64,000 nucleotides of DNA from Flavisphingomonas formosensis (GTDB taxonomy: Bacteria > Pseudomonadota > Alphaproteobacteria > Sphingomonadales > Sphingomonadaceae), in the NCBI RefSeq assembly GCF_009755815.1, contig NZ_WRPK01000001.1, positions 1,116,001 through 1,180,000 of the forward strand, read 5' to 3'. How positions within the stretch are numbered: position 1 is the first letter of the stretch; every line of letters starts with the position of its first letter. The translations under genes were made by a program, and so were the position numbers. Positions 8,372-17,077 of this stretch are shown in pieces. The notes beneath the pieces were generated by a model. The model had not been told where the DNA came from. It ran no database searches and was given only the letters and a program-made list of their open reading frames with translations.

Positions 8372-9637
8372 TCAGTCGCAAGCCTTGTGTAGGCGCCACG
8401 CCATCGCCGCGGCGCCTACACTTGCGATTGCCACGAACAGCAGCGTGTCGGCCACCGACACGCCGATATGCACCAGCACGAACAGGATCGCCGCCGCCAC
8501 CACCATGGCGGCCGAGTTGACGATGTTGTTCGCCGCCACCGTCCGGCCGGTCTGCGCCTTGGAAACGGTGGTGGTCAGGAAGGCGTAGAGCGGCACCACG
8601 AACATTCCGCCCGATACGGCGACACCGAACAGGTCGATCAGGACATGCTGGGCACCGGGCATCTGGATGAAGTGCGCGAAATCGACGAGATCGTCGCCAG
8701 GCACGGGCCAGCCCTTCACCACCCGGTAGAGATCGAGCACGAACAGCCCCATCACGATCGCCGAGATCGGCGCGAAGCGGGCCGAGACGGTGCCGTTTAG
8801 CAAGCGGTTGATCGCCACCGATCCCAGCGCGACACCCACCGAGAAGACCGAAAGGAAGAGCGTTGCGACATGCGCGTCGGCACCCAGCACATTCTTGACC
8901 AGCGGCGGGAATTGCGCGGCCAGGATCGCGCCCTGGCCCCAGAAGACGCTGATCGCGATGATCGCGCGGAAGAGCCGCGGCACATGCATCGTCGAGGAGA
9001 CGAGATGGATCGAGGAGCGCAGGATGTGGAAATCGACGCCCGCGTCACGCGTGTCCGGCGGTGCATCCGGCACCTGCTGGCCGCAGATCCGGCCGATCAC
9101 CGCGATCAGCAGCACGAGTATCGCCGCCGTCTGCGTCGGGATCACGCCGCCCAGGATGGTGCCCGTCAGGATTGCGCAATAAGTGCCCGCCTCGACCAGG
9201 CCGGTGCCGCCGAGCACCTCGTCCCCCTCCAGATGCTGGGGCAGGATCGCATATTTGATCGGGCCGAAGAAGGTGGAGTGCACGCCCATGCAAAACAGGG
9301 CGGCGAGCATCAGCGGCACGGAATGGAGCAGCAGCCCCGCGGCGCCGGCCGTCATGATGAAGATCTCCGCCGTCTTCACGATGCGGATGATGCGCGACTT
9401 GTCGTGACAGTCGGCAAGCTGGCCGGAAACGGCGGAAAGCAACAGGAAGGGCAGGATGAACAGGCCGCCCGCCAGCGCATTGAACTGCGCCTCCCGGGTT
9501 TCGTCCGAATAGATGCCGTAGGTGACGAGAATCACCATGGCGGTCTTGTACAGATTGTCGTTGAACGCGTTCAGGAACTGGGTCGCGAACAGCGGCAGGA
9601 AACGCCGCTGGGCGAGGAGCCGGACGGATGCGTGCAT
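8372..9637 (-). CDS. MFS transporter, LplT-like
   Basis: A 421-residue, about 12-helix major facilitator protein. The opening 'FLPLFATQFLNAFNDNLYKTAMVILV' and 'SGQLADCHDKSRIIRIVKTAEI' match the lysophospholipid transporter (LplT) branch, which flips lysophospholipids into the cytoplasm for re-acylation. The motif A-like loop LADCHDKSRI lies between helices 2 and 3. In many bacteria LplT is next to, or fused with, an acyltransferase/acyl-ACP synthetase (Aas). None is present here, so the substrate is inferred from family alone. It is transcribed away from the phospholipid gene pgsA, 165 bp away, which may or may not be meaningful. Confidence 0.8.
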   Translation of the reverse strand: MHASVRLLAQRRFLPLFATQFLNAFNDNLYKTAMVILVTYGIYSDETREAQFNALAGGLFILPFLLLSAVSGQLADCHDKSRIIRIVKTAEIFIMTAGAAGLLLHSVPLMLAALFCMGVHSTFFGPIKYAILPQHLEGDEVLGGTGLVEAGTYCAILTGTILGGVIPTQTAAILVLLIAVIGRICGQQVPDAPPDTRDAGVDFHILRSSIHLVSSTMHVPRLFRAIIAISVFWGQGAILAAQFPPLVKNVLGADAHVATLFLSVFSVGVALGSVAINRLLNGTVSARFAPISAIVMGLFVLDLYRVVKGWPVPGDDLVDFAHFIQMPGAQHVLIDLFGVAVSGGMFVVPLYAFLTTTVSKAQTGRTVAANNIVNSAAMVVAAAILFVLVHIGVSVADTLLFVAIASVGAAAMAWRLHKACD

Positions 9638-9802
9638 GGAGTGGGCGTTGCTCTCGTGGCTTCTCTGTCCGGCCGGGCCATAGCGCAGCCTCTATGCCAA
9701 GGTCAAAGTCGTTGGTTTACGTCCTGATTACGCAGGGAAGCGATTCCGGCCATAGCGGAGGTGGTTCAATCGTCGTCGATCCTGTTCTAGGTTGCGCATT
9801 CC

Positions 9803-10366
9803 ATGCTGACCTTGCCCAACATCCTGACGCTTTCGCGCATCGTCGCCGTGCCGCTGCTGGTGGCCCTGCTCTGGCAACCCGTCTGGCTGGGGCCGCCCTG
9901 GCTCGGCTATATGCTGGCCTTCGCGCTCTATGCGCTGATGGCCATCACGGACTATTTCGACGGTTATCTCGCCCGCGCGCAAGGCACGGTGAGCAAGCTC
10001 GGCATCTTCCTCGATCCGATCGCGGACAAGATCATGGTCGCCGCGGTGATCCTGATGCTGGTCGCGACGCAGGACATTCAGGGCTGGCACGTGGTCGCCG
10101 CGCTGGTGATCCTGCTGCGCGAGATCGCGGTTTCGGGCCTACGCGAATTCCTCGCGGAAGTGCGCGTCTCGCTGCCGGTGAGCCGACTGGCCAAGTGGAA
10201 GACGACCTTCCAGCTCGTCTCGCTCGGCGCGCTGATCCTCGCCGGAGCGCTGACCGGATGGCCGCTGGTCAAGGCGGTCGGCCTGGTCAGCCTGTGGCTG
10301 GCGGCAGCTCTTACCTTGGTGACCGGATGGGATTATCTTCGCGTCGGCATAAAGCACATGGACTGA
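9803..10366 (+). CDS. pgsA: CDP-diacylglycerol-glycerol-3-phosphate 3-phosphatidyltransferase
   Basis: A 187-residue integral membrane enzyme making phosphatidylglycerol phosphate from CDP-diacylglycerol and glycerol-3-phosphate, the first committed step to PG and cardiolipin. The CDP-alcohol phosphotransferase signature is complete: D50-YF-D53-G-YLAR then G and finally D71-PIA-D75. It starts MLTLPNILTLSRI, the standard family opening, and has about five membrane segments. It leads a compact run; moaD starts 8 bp after its stop. Confidence 0.94.
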   Translation: MLTLPNILTLSRIVAVPLLVALLWQPVWLGPPWLGYMLAFALYALMAITDYFDGYLARAQGTVSKLGIFLDPIADKIMVAAVILMLVATQDIQGWHVVAALVILLREIAVSGLREFLAEVRVSLPVSRLAKWKTTFQLVSLGALILAGALTGWPLVKAVGLVSLWLAAALTLVTGWDYLRVGIKHMD

Positions 10367-10373
10367 AGAGCTG

Positions 10374-10631
10374 ATGCCCCTCGAGCTTCTCTATTTCGCC
10401 TGGGTCCGCGAGGCCATTGGCAAGGGTGGTGAATCCGTCCTGTGTCCCGACGGCATCGATACGGTCGATTCGCTGATCGGCTGGCTCGCCCAGCGCGGCG
10501 GCGGCTATGCCGAGGCCTTCGCGGATCGCGCCCGGTTGCGCGCCGCGGTCGACCAGGCGTTCGTGCCGCTCGACGCGTCGATCGTCGGCGCGCGCGAAGT
10601 GGCGCTGTTTCCGCCGGTGACGGGCGGATGA
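10374..10631 (+). CDS. moaD: Molybdopterin synthase small subunit
   Basis: An 85-residue beta-grasp sulfur carrier ending in the required C-terminal Gly-Gly (FPPVTGG). The terminal Gly is thiocarboxylated and donates sulfur to precursor Z during molybdenum cofactor synthesis. It starts MPLELLYFAWVREAIGKGGE. The stop overlaps the moaE start by ATGA, implying translational coupling. A molybdoenzyme gene that would use the cofactor is at 27950-28714. Confidence 0.93.
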   Translation: MPLELLYFAWVREAIGKGGESVLCPDGIDTVDSLIGWLAQRGGGYAEAFADRARLRAAVDQAFVPLDASIVGAREVALFPPVTGG

Positions 10632-11074
10632 TTTCGGTCCGCATCCAGGAGGGGGATTTCGATCCCGGCGCCGAGCTGGCCCGGCTCGAAGGCCTCGGCG
10701 GCGGCGCGCTCGCCAGCTTCATCGGGCTGGTGCGCAGCGACGGCGGCCTGATCGACATGGAGCTGGAACATTATCCCGGCATGACGCTGAAGGCGGTCGA
10801 GGCGATCGTCGCCGAGGCGGTGCACCGCTGGCCGCTGCTCGGCGTGGGCGTGATCCACCGCCACGGCCGGCTCAAGGTGGGCGATCGCATCGTCTTCGTC
10901 GGCGTCACCTCGCCGCGCCGCGCCGCCGCGCTGGAGGCCTGCGCCTTCCTGATCGACTGGCTGAAGACCGGCGCGCCCTTCTGGAAGCGGGAGCGATTCG
11001 CCGATGGCCGCGCGCGCTGGGTGGAAGCCTGCGCGTCGGACGACGCCGCGGTGGCGCGCTGGGTGGAGGCGTGA
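10628..11074 (+). CDS. moaE: Molybdopterin synthase catalytic subunit
   Basis: A 148-residue MoaE, the large subunit of the MoaD2-MoaE2 heterotetramer that inserts the dithiolene sulfurs. The catalytic stretch LKTGAPFWKRE (K113 and K120) is present, along with IHRHGRLKVGDRIVFVGV. The start is the ATG at 10628, overlapping the moaD stop. A longer in-frame reading exists upstream but would cross most of moaD and is rejected. The stop overlaps the GTG start of the sigma factor gene. Confidence 0.94.
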   Translation: MISVRIQEGDFDPGAELARLEGLGGGALASFIGLVRSDGGLIDMELEHYPGMTLKAVEAIVAEAVHRWPLLGVGVIHRHGRLKVGDRIVFVGVTSPRRAAALEACAFLIDWLKTGAPFWKRERFADGRARWVEACASDDAAVARWVEA

Positions 11075-11607
11075 GCGGCGCGCCCTCGCTCGAGGAGTTG
11101 CTGGTGGCGACCGGGGAGGGGGACAGGGCGGCGTTCCGTGCCCTCTACGAACGCACCTCGGCGAAACTTTACGGCATCATCCTCCGTATCTTGCCCGACA
11201 GGCAGCAGGCCGAGGACGCGATGCAGGACGGCTATGTGCGGATCTGGCGCAACGCCGCCGGCTATGATGCCGCGCGCGGCCGCCCGATCACCTGGCTCGC
11301 CGCGATCGCGCGCAACGCCGCGATCGACGCGCGCCGCGTGCAGGCGGCGCGCGGCGGCGATCGCCATGCCCCGCTCGAACCCGAGCTGCTGATCGCCCGG
11401 CCCGAGGGCGCCTCGGCCGAACTGCTCGCCGCGCTTGCCGCCTGTCTCGGCCGGCTGGAAGAGGGACTGCGCGATCTGATCCTCGCCGCCTATGTCCATG
11501 GCGACAGCCGCGAGGAGCTGGCCGGACGGCTGGGCAAGCCGACCGGCACGATCAAGACCTGGCTGCACCGCGGCCTCGCCTCGCTGAAGACCTGCCTCGA
11601 TGGCTGA
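11071..11607 (+). CDS. ECF RNA polymerase sigma factor
   Basis: A 178-residue extracytoplasmic-function sigma factor. Region 2 is at about residues 23-85 (YERTSAKLYGIILRI...DAMQDGYVRIWRNAAGYD) and region 4 near 120-175 (SREELAGRLGKPTGTIKTWLHRGLASLK). The wording resembles the SigK-like ECF groups paired with RskA-type anti-sigma factors, which is what follows here. The GTG start at 11071 overlaps the moaE stop (GTGAG). The link between a molybdopterin operon and an envelope-stress regulator pair seems to be one of position only, though co-transcription is probable. Confidence 0.92.
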   Translation: MSGAPSLEELLVATGEGDRAAFRALYERTSAKLYGIILRILPDRQQAEDAMQDGYVRIWRNAAGYDAARGRPITWLAAIARNAAIDARRVQAARGGDRHAPLEPELLIARPEGASAELLAALAACLGRLEEGLRDLILAAYVHGDSREELAGRLGKPTGTIKTWLHRGLASLKTCLDG

Positions 11608-12304
11608 GCATCCCGATCTCGACGCCGCCGAGTTCGTGCTCGGCACGCTGGATGCAGAGGAGCGGCGCGCCTTTCTGCTCCGCCTCGCGCGCGAGCCGGA
11701 GCAGGCCGCCGCGGTCGCCGCCTGGCGCGAGCGGCTGATGCCGCTCGGCCTCGCCGCGCCCGAGGTGGCGCCACCCGACGCGGTGTGGATGCGGATAGAG
11801 CGGGCGATCGGCGATGCGCCGCCCGCCGCGGCCGCCGTTCCGCCGGCCGCGAACGACAATCGTCGCCTCGCCCGATGGCGTGCCGGCACGCTGGCCGCCT
11901 CGCTGCTCGCGCTCGTCATGGCCGGCGTCGCGATGCGGCCGCAGCAGCCGGCCGAGCCGATGATGCACGGCTCGGTCGCCGCGCTGACCGAGCAGGGCGG
12001 CGCGCCCGCGGTGCTCGTCGCCTATGACCGGACGCGCCAGATGCTGAAGGTGGTGCCGATGGCGATGGCGCCCGAGGCGGGGCGCAGCCTCCAGCTCTGG
12101 CTGGTCGCCGGCAAGGCGGCGCCGGAATCGGTGGGCATGCTGAGCCCGGGCATGGCCCCGATGCGGCGCCACATGCCGCTGGATCCGGCCGCCGGCCTCG
12201 TCTTCCTCGTTTCGGTCGAGCCGATGGGCGGGTCGCCGACCGGCCAGCCCACCGGCCGCATCGCCTGGTCGGGCAAGATGATGCCGATGGCGCCGGAGAC
12301 CTGA
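11600..12304 (+). CDS. RskA-type anti-sigma factor
   Basis: A 234-residue membrane anti-sigma factor. The N-terminal sigma-binding part begins MAEHPDLDAAEFVLGTLDAE, the usual opening of ZAS-like domains that lack zinc ligands. One membrane segment is at about residues 94-112 (AGTLAASLLALVMAGVAM). The periplasmic part ends with an RskA C-terminal domain (SLQLWLVAGKAAPESVGML, then FLVSVEPMGGSPTGQPTG). It overlaps the sigma factor gene by 8 bp. It is expected to hold the sigma factor at the membrane until a signal leads to proteolysis. Confidence 0.9.
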   Translation: MAEHPDLDAAEFVLGTLDAEERRAFLLRLAREPEQAAAVAAWRERLMPLGLAAPEVAPPDAVWMRIERAIGDAPPAAAAVPPAANDNRRLARWRAGTLAASLLALVMAGVAMRPQQPAEPMMHGSVAALTEQGGAPAVLVAYDRTRQMLKVVPMAMAPEAGRSLQLWLVAGKAAPESVGMLSPGMAPMRRHMPLDPAAGLVFLVSVEPMGGSPTGQPTGRIAWSGKMMPMAPET

Positions 12305-12419
12305 GCGGGGCGAGGGCGAGCGGGAGAGGGCTTCAGCCGCGCCTATGGACCAAGCCGCCGCTTGCCAGCGGGGCTGCAAGCTGTACTGTCCGGCTATCAC
12401 ACCTGGTACGGACCCCCGC

Positions 12420-14066
12420 ATGCGCCTGTCTCCCTTCGCCGGCCTCGGCCTGCTTCTCGCCTCGATTCCCGCTCTGGCCGCGCCTGTCGTGGTGCCGGAT
12501 TTCTCCGCCGACGCCTTCCGGGCGCATGTCGCCTTCCTGGCTGACGATCTGCTGGAGGGCCGCGACACCGGATCGCGCGGCCATCGCATCGCCGCTGCCT
12601 ATGTCGCATCCGAGTTCGAGGCGCTGGGCCTGAAGCCGGGCGGCGAGCAGGGCAGCTGGTATCAGGAGGTGCCGTTCCGCTCCGCGACGCTCGGCGGTCC
12701 GGCGCCAAAGGTCGCCATCTCCGGCCCGCGCGGTACGAAGAGCTGGACCAACGGCACGGGCGTGCTGGTCCGCCCGAGCGTTGCCGAGACGCAGCAGGAC
12801 GTGTCTGCACCGGTGGTGTTCGTCGGCTATGGCATCGACGCGCCCGCGCAGGGCATGAACGATTATGCCGGGCTGGACGTGCGCGGCAAGATCGTCGCCG
12901 TGCTCGCCGGCACGCCCGCGCGCCTGCCGAGCGAGCTCGCCGCCCATTTCGGCGACGAGAAGGCGGTGATGGCCGAGCGGCGCGGCGCGATCGGCATCGT
13001 CACACTGCCGACCGATCAGTCCGACAAGGCATTCCCCTTCGCCAAGAGGCTGCAATATATCGATACGCCCTCGCTCACCTGGATAGGGAAGGACGGTCGG
13101 CCCTATCAGGAGGCGCCGAAGGTAGTGATCGGCGCGGCCTTGGACGTGCCGGTCGCCGAGGCGCTGTTTGCCGGCGCCGCGCGCAGCTATGCCGACGTCC
13201 GCGCCGAGGCGGCGAAGGGCCGACAGCCGCGCGGCCTGGCGCTCAAGACCACGCTGCGCGTCACCCGCATCAGCATCCATCAGCGGATCGACAGCCCTGA
13301 AGTGGCGGCGATCCTGCCGGGGAGCGATCCCAAGCTGGCCGGCGAATATGTCGTGCTGATGGCGCATCTCGATCATCTCGGTATCAAGAAGGACGCCAAG
13401 CCGGGCGAGGATGCCATCTATAACGGCGCGCTGGACAATGCTGCCGGCGTCTCGACCATGCTTGAGGTCGCCCGCGCGCTGGCGACCTCGCCGGAAAAGC
13501 CGCGCCGCTCGGTGATGTTCATCGCCAACACCGCGGAGGAGAAAGGGCTGCTCGGCGCCGATTATTTCGCGCACAACCCCACCGTGCCGATCGGCAGCAT
13601 CGTCGGCCTCGTCGATCTCGACATGCCGCTGCTGCTCTATCCCTTTCAGGACGTGATCGCCTTCGGTGCGGATCATGCCACGGTGGCCGAGACGGTGGCG
13701 AAGGCCGCGGGCGAGATGGGCGTGAAGCTCTCCCCCGATCCGATGCCGGAACAGGGCATCTTCACTCGGTCCGACCATTATATGTTCGTGCGCCAGGGCG
13801 TGCCGGCGATCATGCTGGCGACCGGCTTCGCCAATGGCGGCGACAAGGCGTGGGGCGGCTTCCTGTCGGGCAATTACCATTCGGTGCGCGACGATATGAG
13901 CCAGCCGATCCTGTGGGATCAGGGCGCCCGCTTCGCGAAGCTCAACTACCTGATCACGCGCGACCTAGCCGACGCCGATGCGCGCCCGCAATGGTATAAG
14001 GGTGACTATTTCGGCAACCTCTACGCGCCCGGCGCGGCCAAGGCGGACGCGCCGAAGGGGAAATAG
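12420..14066 (+). CDS. Secreted M28-family metallopeptidase
   Basis: A 548-residue exported zinc aminopeptidase-like protein. A signal peptide MRLSPFAGLGLLLASIPALA is followed by a PA-like insert (residues about 120-210) and the M28 catalytic domain. Metal-site motifs are visible: LMAHLDHLG, YNGALDNAAGVS, NTAEEKGLLGA and the late SDHYMFVRQGVPA. Family members remove N-terminal amino acids from peptides in the periplasm or outside the cell. The ATG at 12420 was chosen over 12345 because it begins the signal peptide. It probably has its own promoter in the 115 bp after the anti-sigma gene. Confidence 0.9.
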   Translation: MRLSPFAGLGLLLASIPALAAPVVVPDFSADAFRAHVAFLADDLLEGRDTGSRGHRIAAAYVASEFEALGLKPGGEQGSWYQEVPFRSATLGGPAPKVAISGPRGTKSWTNGTGVLVRPSVAETQQDVSAPVVFVGYGIDAPAQGMNDYAGLDVRGKIVAVLAGTPARLPSELAAHFGDEKAVMAERRGAIGIVTLPTDQSDKAFPFAKRLQYIDTPSLTWIGKDGRPYQEAPKVVIGAALDVPVAEALFAGAARSYADVRAEAAKGRQPRGLALKTTLRVTRISIHQRIDSPEVAAILPGSDPKLAGEYVVLMAHLDHLGIKKDAKPGEDAIYNGALDNAAGVSTMLEVARALATSPEKPRRSVMFIANTAEEKGLLGADYFAHNPTVPIGSIVGLVDLDMPLLLYPFQDVIAFGADHATVAETVAKAAGEMGVKLSPDPMPEQGIFTRSDHYMFVRQGVPAIMLATGFANGGDKAWGGFLSGNYHSVRDDMSQPILWDQGARFAKLNYLITRDLADADARPQWYKGDYFGNLYAPGAAKADAPKGK

Positions 14067-14073
14067 CCCTTCT

Positions 14074-14213
14074 TCATCCTCCCCGGAACGGGGAGGGGGA
14101 CCGCCGAAGGCGGTGGAGGGGCGAACCGCTCTCAAGCAATGATGCGCGTGCGGTTAGCGGGGGCCCCTCCACCGCGCTACGCGCGGTCCCCCTCCCCCTG
14201 CGGGGGAGGAGGT
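14074..14213. repeat. Long inverted repeat family B, copy 1
   Basis: Two arms of about 48 bp are reverse complements of each other: CCTCCCC...GGGGAGGGGGACCGCC...GGTGGAGGGGC on the left and GCCCCTCCACCGCG...GGTCCCCCTCCCCC...GGGGGAGGA on the right. Each arm contains its own small hairpins. The spacer is about 40 bp and differs between copies. Other full copies are at 16914, 38514 and 62166. This copy fills the gap between the M28 peptidase and thrC. Confidence 0.88.
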
Positions 14214-14277
14214 ATAAAGGCACGTACCGCGCGACATGGTTGCCGCAGCGCCCGCGCATCGCTATCGCCGCCGGACC

Positions 14278-15675
14278 ATGCGCTACATCAGCACCCGGGG
14301 CCAGGCGCCCGCGCTCGATTTCGAGAATGTCACGCTCGCGGGGCTCGCCTCCGATGGCGGCCTCTATGTGCCCGAAACATGGCCGAGCCTGTCGAAGGAC
14401 GAGATCGCCGCGTTGCGCGGCCTTTCCTATGTTGACACCGCCGTCGCGGTGATGCGGCCGTTCGTGGCGGGCGTCCTGGACGACGCCGAACTGCGCGCGC
14501 TGTGCCAGGCCGCTTATGGCCGCTTCAGCCACGCCGCGGTCACCCCGCTCGTCCAGCTCGACGGGCGGCATTGGCTGCTGGAGCTGTTCCACGGCCCGAC
14601 GCTCGCTTTCAAGGATGTCGCGCTGCAGCTGCTCGGCCTCCTGTTCGAGCGGTTCCTGAGTCATCGCGACACGCATCTGACGGTGGTCGGCGCCACGTCG
14701 GGCGACACCGGCTCGGCGGCGATCGATGCGCTCGCCGGCCGCGCCAAGGTCGACATCTTCATGCTCCACCCGCTCGGTCGCGTGTCCGAGGTGCAGCGGC
14801 GGCAGATGACGACGGTGCTCGCGCCCAACGTCCACAATATCGCGATCGAAGGGAGCTTCGACGATGCGCAGGCGATGGTGAAGGCGATGTTCGCCGATGC
14901 CGCCTTCGCCGGCCGATTCACCCTAAGCGCGGTCAATTCGATCAACTGGGCGCGGCTGATGGCCCAGATCGTCTATTATTTCTACGCCGCCGTTCGCCTC
15001 GGCGCGCCGGATCGGCCGGTTGCCTTCTCGGTGCCGACCGGCAATTTCGGCGATGTCTTCGCCGGCTATGTGGCCGAGCGGATGGGCCTGCCGATCGCCA
15101 GGCTGATCGTCGCCACCAACGTCAACGACATTCTTCACCGTGCGCTGTCCGCCGGCGATTATTCGGTCGGATCGGTCACGCCCACCGCCGCGCCTTCGAT
15201 GGACATCCAGGTCAGCTCCAATTTCGAGCGGCTGCTGTTCGATCTGCACGGCCGCGACGGCGCGGCGCTCGCGGCGGCGATGAAGGGCTTCGAATCGTCG
15301 AAGACGCTGGCGATCGGCGATGCGATGCGCGCCGAGGCGGCGCTGCGTTTCTTGAGTGCACGGGTCGACCAGGACGAAATGGCGCTCGCGATGCGCTGGG
15401 CGTTCGAATCCGGTGAGGTGATCGATCCGCACACCGCGATCGGCCTTGCCGCCGCACGCAATGCCGATATCGCGCCGGACGTGCCGGTGGTGACCCTGGC
15501 GACCGCGCATCCCGCCAAGTTCGTCGACGCGGTCGAGCGGGCGACCGGCCAGCGCCCGCCGCTACCGGCCCGCGTCTCCGGCCTGTTCGAGCGGGAGGAG
15601 CGCTACGCCACCCTGCCGGCCACGCTGGAGGCGGTGCAGGGCTTCATCGCGGAGCGGGCGACCCCCACGGCATGA
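14278..15675 (+). CDS. thrC: Threonine synthase
   Basis: A 465-residue PLP enzyme converting O-phosphohomoserine to threonine. It starts MRYISTRGQAPALDFENVTL. The PLP lysine is K112 in PTLAFKDVALQ, and the phosphate-binding loop GATSGDTGSAA follows near residue 145. Length matches the longer (class I) proteobacterial form. The ATG at 14278 is preferred over an upstream ATG at 14236 because it matches the family start. The stop overlaps the start of the M16 peptidase (ATGA), so the two are coupled. Confidence 0.95.
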   Translation: MRYISTRGQAPALDFENVTLAGLASDGGLYVPETWPSLSKDEIAALRGLSYVDTAVAVMRPFVAGVLDDAELRALCQAAYGRFSHAAVTPLVQLDGRHWLLELFHGPTLAFKDVALQLLGLLFERFLSHRDTHLTVVGATSGDTGSAAIDALAGRAKVDIFMLHPLGRVSEVQRRQMTTVLAPNVHNIAIEGSFDDAQAMVKAMFADAAFAGRFTLSAVNSINWARLMAQIVYYFYAAVRLGAPDRPVAFSVPTGNFGDVFAGYVAERMGLPIARLIVATNVNDILHRALSAGDYSVGSVTPTAAPSMDIQVSSNFERLLFDLHGRDGAALAAAMKGFESSKTLAIGDAMRAEAALRFLSARVDQDEMALAMRWAFESGEVIDPHTAIGLAAARNADIAPDVPVVTLATAHPAKFVDAVERATGQRPPLPARVSGLFEREERYATLPATLEAVQGFIAERATPTA

Positions 15676-16901
15676 GCGCGCGCCTCCATCGCCTGTCCAA
15701 CGGCCTCACCATCGCGGTGGAGCCGATGGCGGGCGTCGAGACGGCGAGCGTCGGCCTCTATGCCGATGTCGGCTCGCGCTCGGAGCCGGAGGGATTGAGC
15801 GGGCTCGCTCACATGGTCGAGCATATGGTGTTCAAGGGCGCCGGCCCGCGCGACGCGCGCGGCATCGCCGAGGCGATCGAGGATGTCGGCGGATCGATCA
15901 ACGCCTGGACGGCGCGCGACCACACCGTGTTCCACGCCCGCACCCTGGCGGCGGACCTGCCGCTCGCCGTCGACCTGATCGCCGATCTGGTGCGCGATCC
16001 GCTGCTCGACGCCGAGGAGCTGGAGCGCGAAAAGCAGGTCGTGCTCGCGGAGCTCGGCGAGGCGCGCGACACGCCCGACGACATCATCTTCGATCATCTC
16101 TACGCGGCCGCCTATCGCGGCCAGACGCTGGGCCTGCCGGTGCTCGGCGACGAGACCAGCATCGCCGCGATCGCCCGTGCCGATTGCGCGCGCTGGATCG
16201 CGGACCAGTATCGGCCCGAGGGCCTCGTCCTCGCCGCCGCCGGCAAGGTGGACGAGGAGGCGCTGCTACGCCTGGCCGAGGCGCGGTTCGGCGACATGCT
16301 GCCGGGCGCGCCGCCGGCCTGGACGCCCGCACGCTTCGCCGCCGGCACGCATCGCGATCGACGCCGCTTCGATCAGGTCCACATCGCCTTCGCTTATCCC
16401 GCGCCTGGTCAGCGCGATCCCGATCTCCATGCCCTGTCGCTCTTTGCCAGCGCGGCGGGCGGCGGCATGTCCTCGCGCCTGTTCCAGGAGCTGCGCGAGG
16501 CGCGGGGCCTTGCCTATTCCATCTATGCATGGACGCAGCCTTTTACCGACACCGGCCTGTTCGGCGTTTATTGCGCGGCGGCCAAGACCGATGCCGCCGC
16601 CGCCTATGCGCTGGCGCGCGAGGTACTGGCCGATACCGCCGCCACGCTCAGCGAGGCCGAGCTGGAGCGCGCCCGCGCACAGGCGAGGGCCGGGCTGCTG
16701 ATGGGCCTCGAATCCGTGCAGGCGCGCTGCGACCATCTCGCCCGCCAGATCCAGATCCACGGCCGTATCGTGAGCGCGGCGGAATCGGTGGCGCAGATCG
16801 AGGCGGTGACGCTGGATCAGGCCCGTGCCGCCGGCCATGCCGCGCTGGCGGGCGGTGCCGCGGTGGCGACCGTCGGCGGCGTGCTGGCGAAAGCGGCGTG
16901 A
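15672..16901 (+). CDS. M16-family zinc peptidase
   Basis: A 409-residue protein resembling the processing-peptidase-like branch of M16 (pitrilysin family). The inverted zinc motif HxxEH is H47-MVEH51 in GLAHMVEHMVFKGAG, and the distal glutamate lies in LLDAEELEREKQVVLAEL near residue 118. The second half shows the non-catalytic M16 repeat with GMSSRLFQELREARGLAYS. It is likely soluble; no clear signal peptide is seen. The pairing with thrC is common in alphaproteobacteria. Its physiological substrate is unknown. Confidence 0.9.
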   Translation: MSARLHRLSNGLTIAVEPMAGVETASVGLYADVGSRSEPEGLSGLAHMVEHMVFKGAGPRDARGIAEAIEDVGGSINAWTARDHTVFHARTLAADLPLAVDLIADLVRDPLLDAEELEREKQVVLAELGEARDTPDDIIFDHLYAAAYRGQTLGLPVLGDETSIAAIARADCARWIADQYRPEGLVLAAAGKVDEEALLRLAEARFGDMLPGAPPAWTPARFAAGTHRDRRRFDQVHIAFAYPAPGQRDPDLHALSLFASAAGGGMSSRLFQELREARGLAYSIYAWTQPFTDTGLFGVYCAAAKTDAAAAYALAREVLADTAATLSEAELERARAQARAGLLMGLESVQARCDHLARQIQIHGRIVSAAESVAQIEAVTLDQARAAGHAALAGGAAVATVGGVLAKAA

Positions 16902-16913
16902 TCCCTCTCTTCT

Positions 16914-17060
16914 TCATCCTCCCCCGCAGGGGGAGGGGGACCGCGCGTAGCGCGGTGGAGGGGCTCCGGCTTGCAACAAGTGGCCCCTATGAAGACGGCG
17001 GAAACCCCTCCACCACCAGCCTGCGGCTGGCGGTCCCCCTCTCCCTCCGGGGGAGGATGA
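16914..17060. repeat. Long inverted repeat family B, copy 2
   Basis: Left arm TCATCCTCCCCC...GGGGGAGGGGGACCGCGCGTAGCGCGGTGGAGGGG and right arm CCCCTCCACC...GCGGTCCCCCTCTCCC...GGGGGAGGATGA are reverse complements with few mismatches. The copy lies between the M16 peptidase and the methyltransferase, with only about 17 bp left for the downstream ribosome site. It contains CTGCGGCTGGCGG, a variant of the central arm sequence. Confidence 0.88.
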
Positions 17061-17077
17061 ACGGTGGGAGGATGTAA

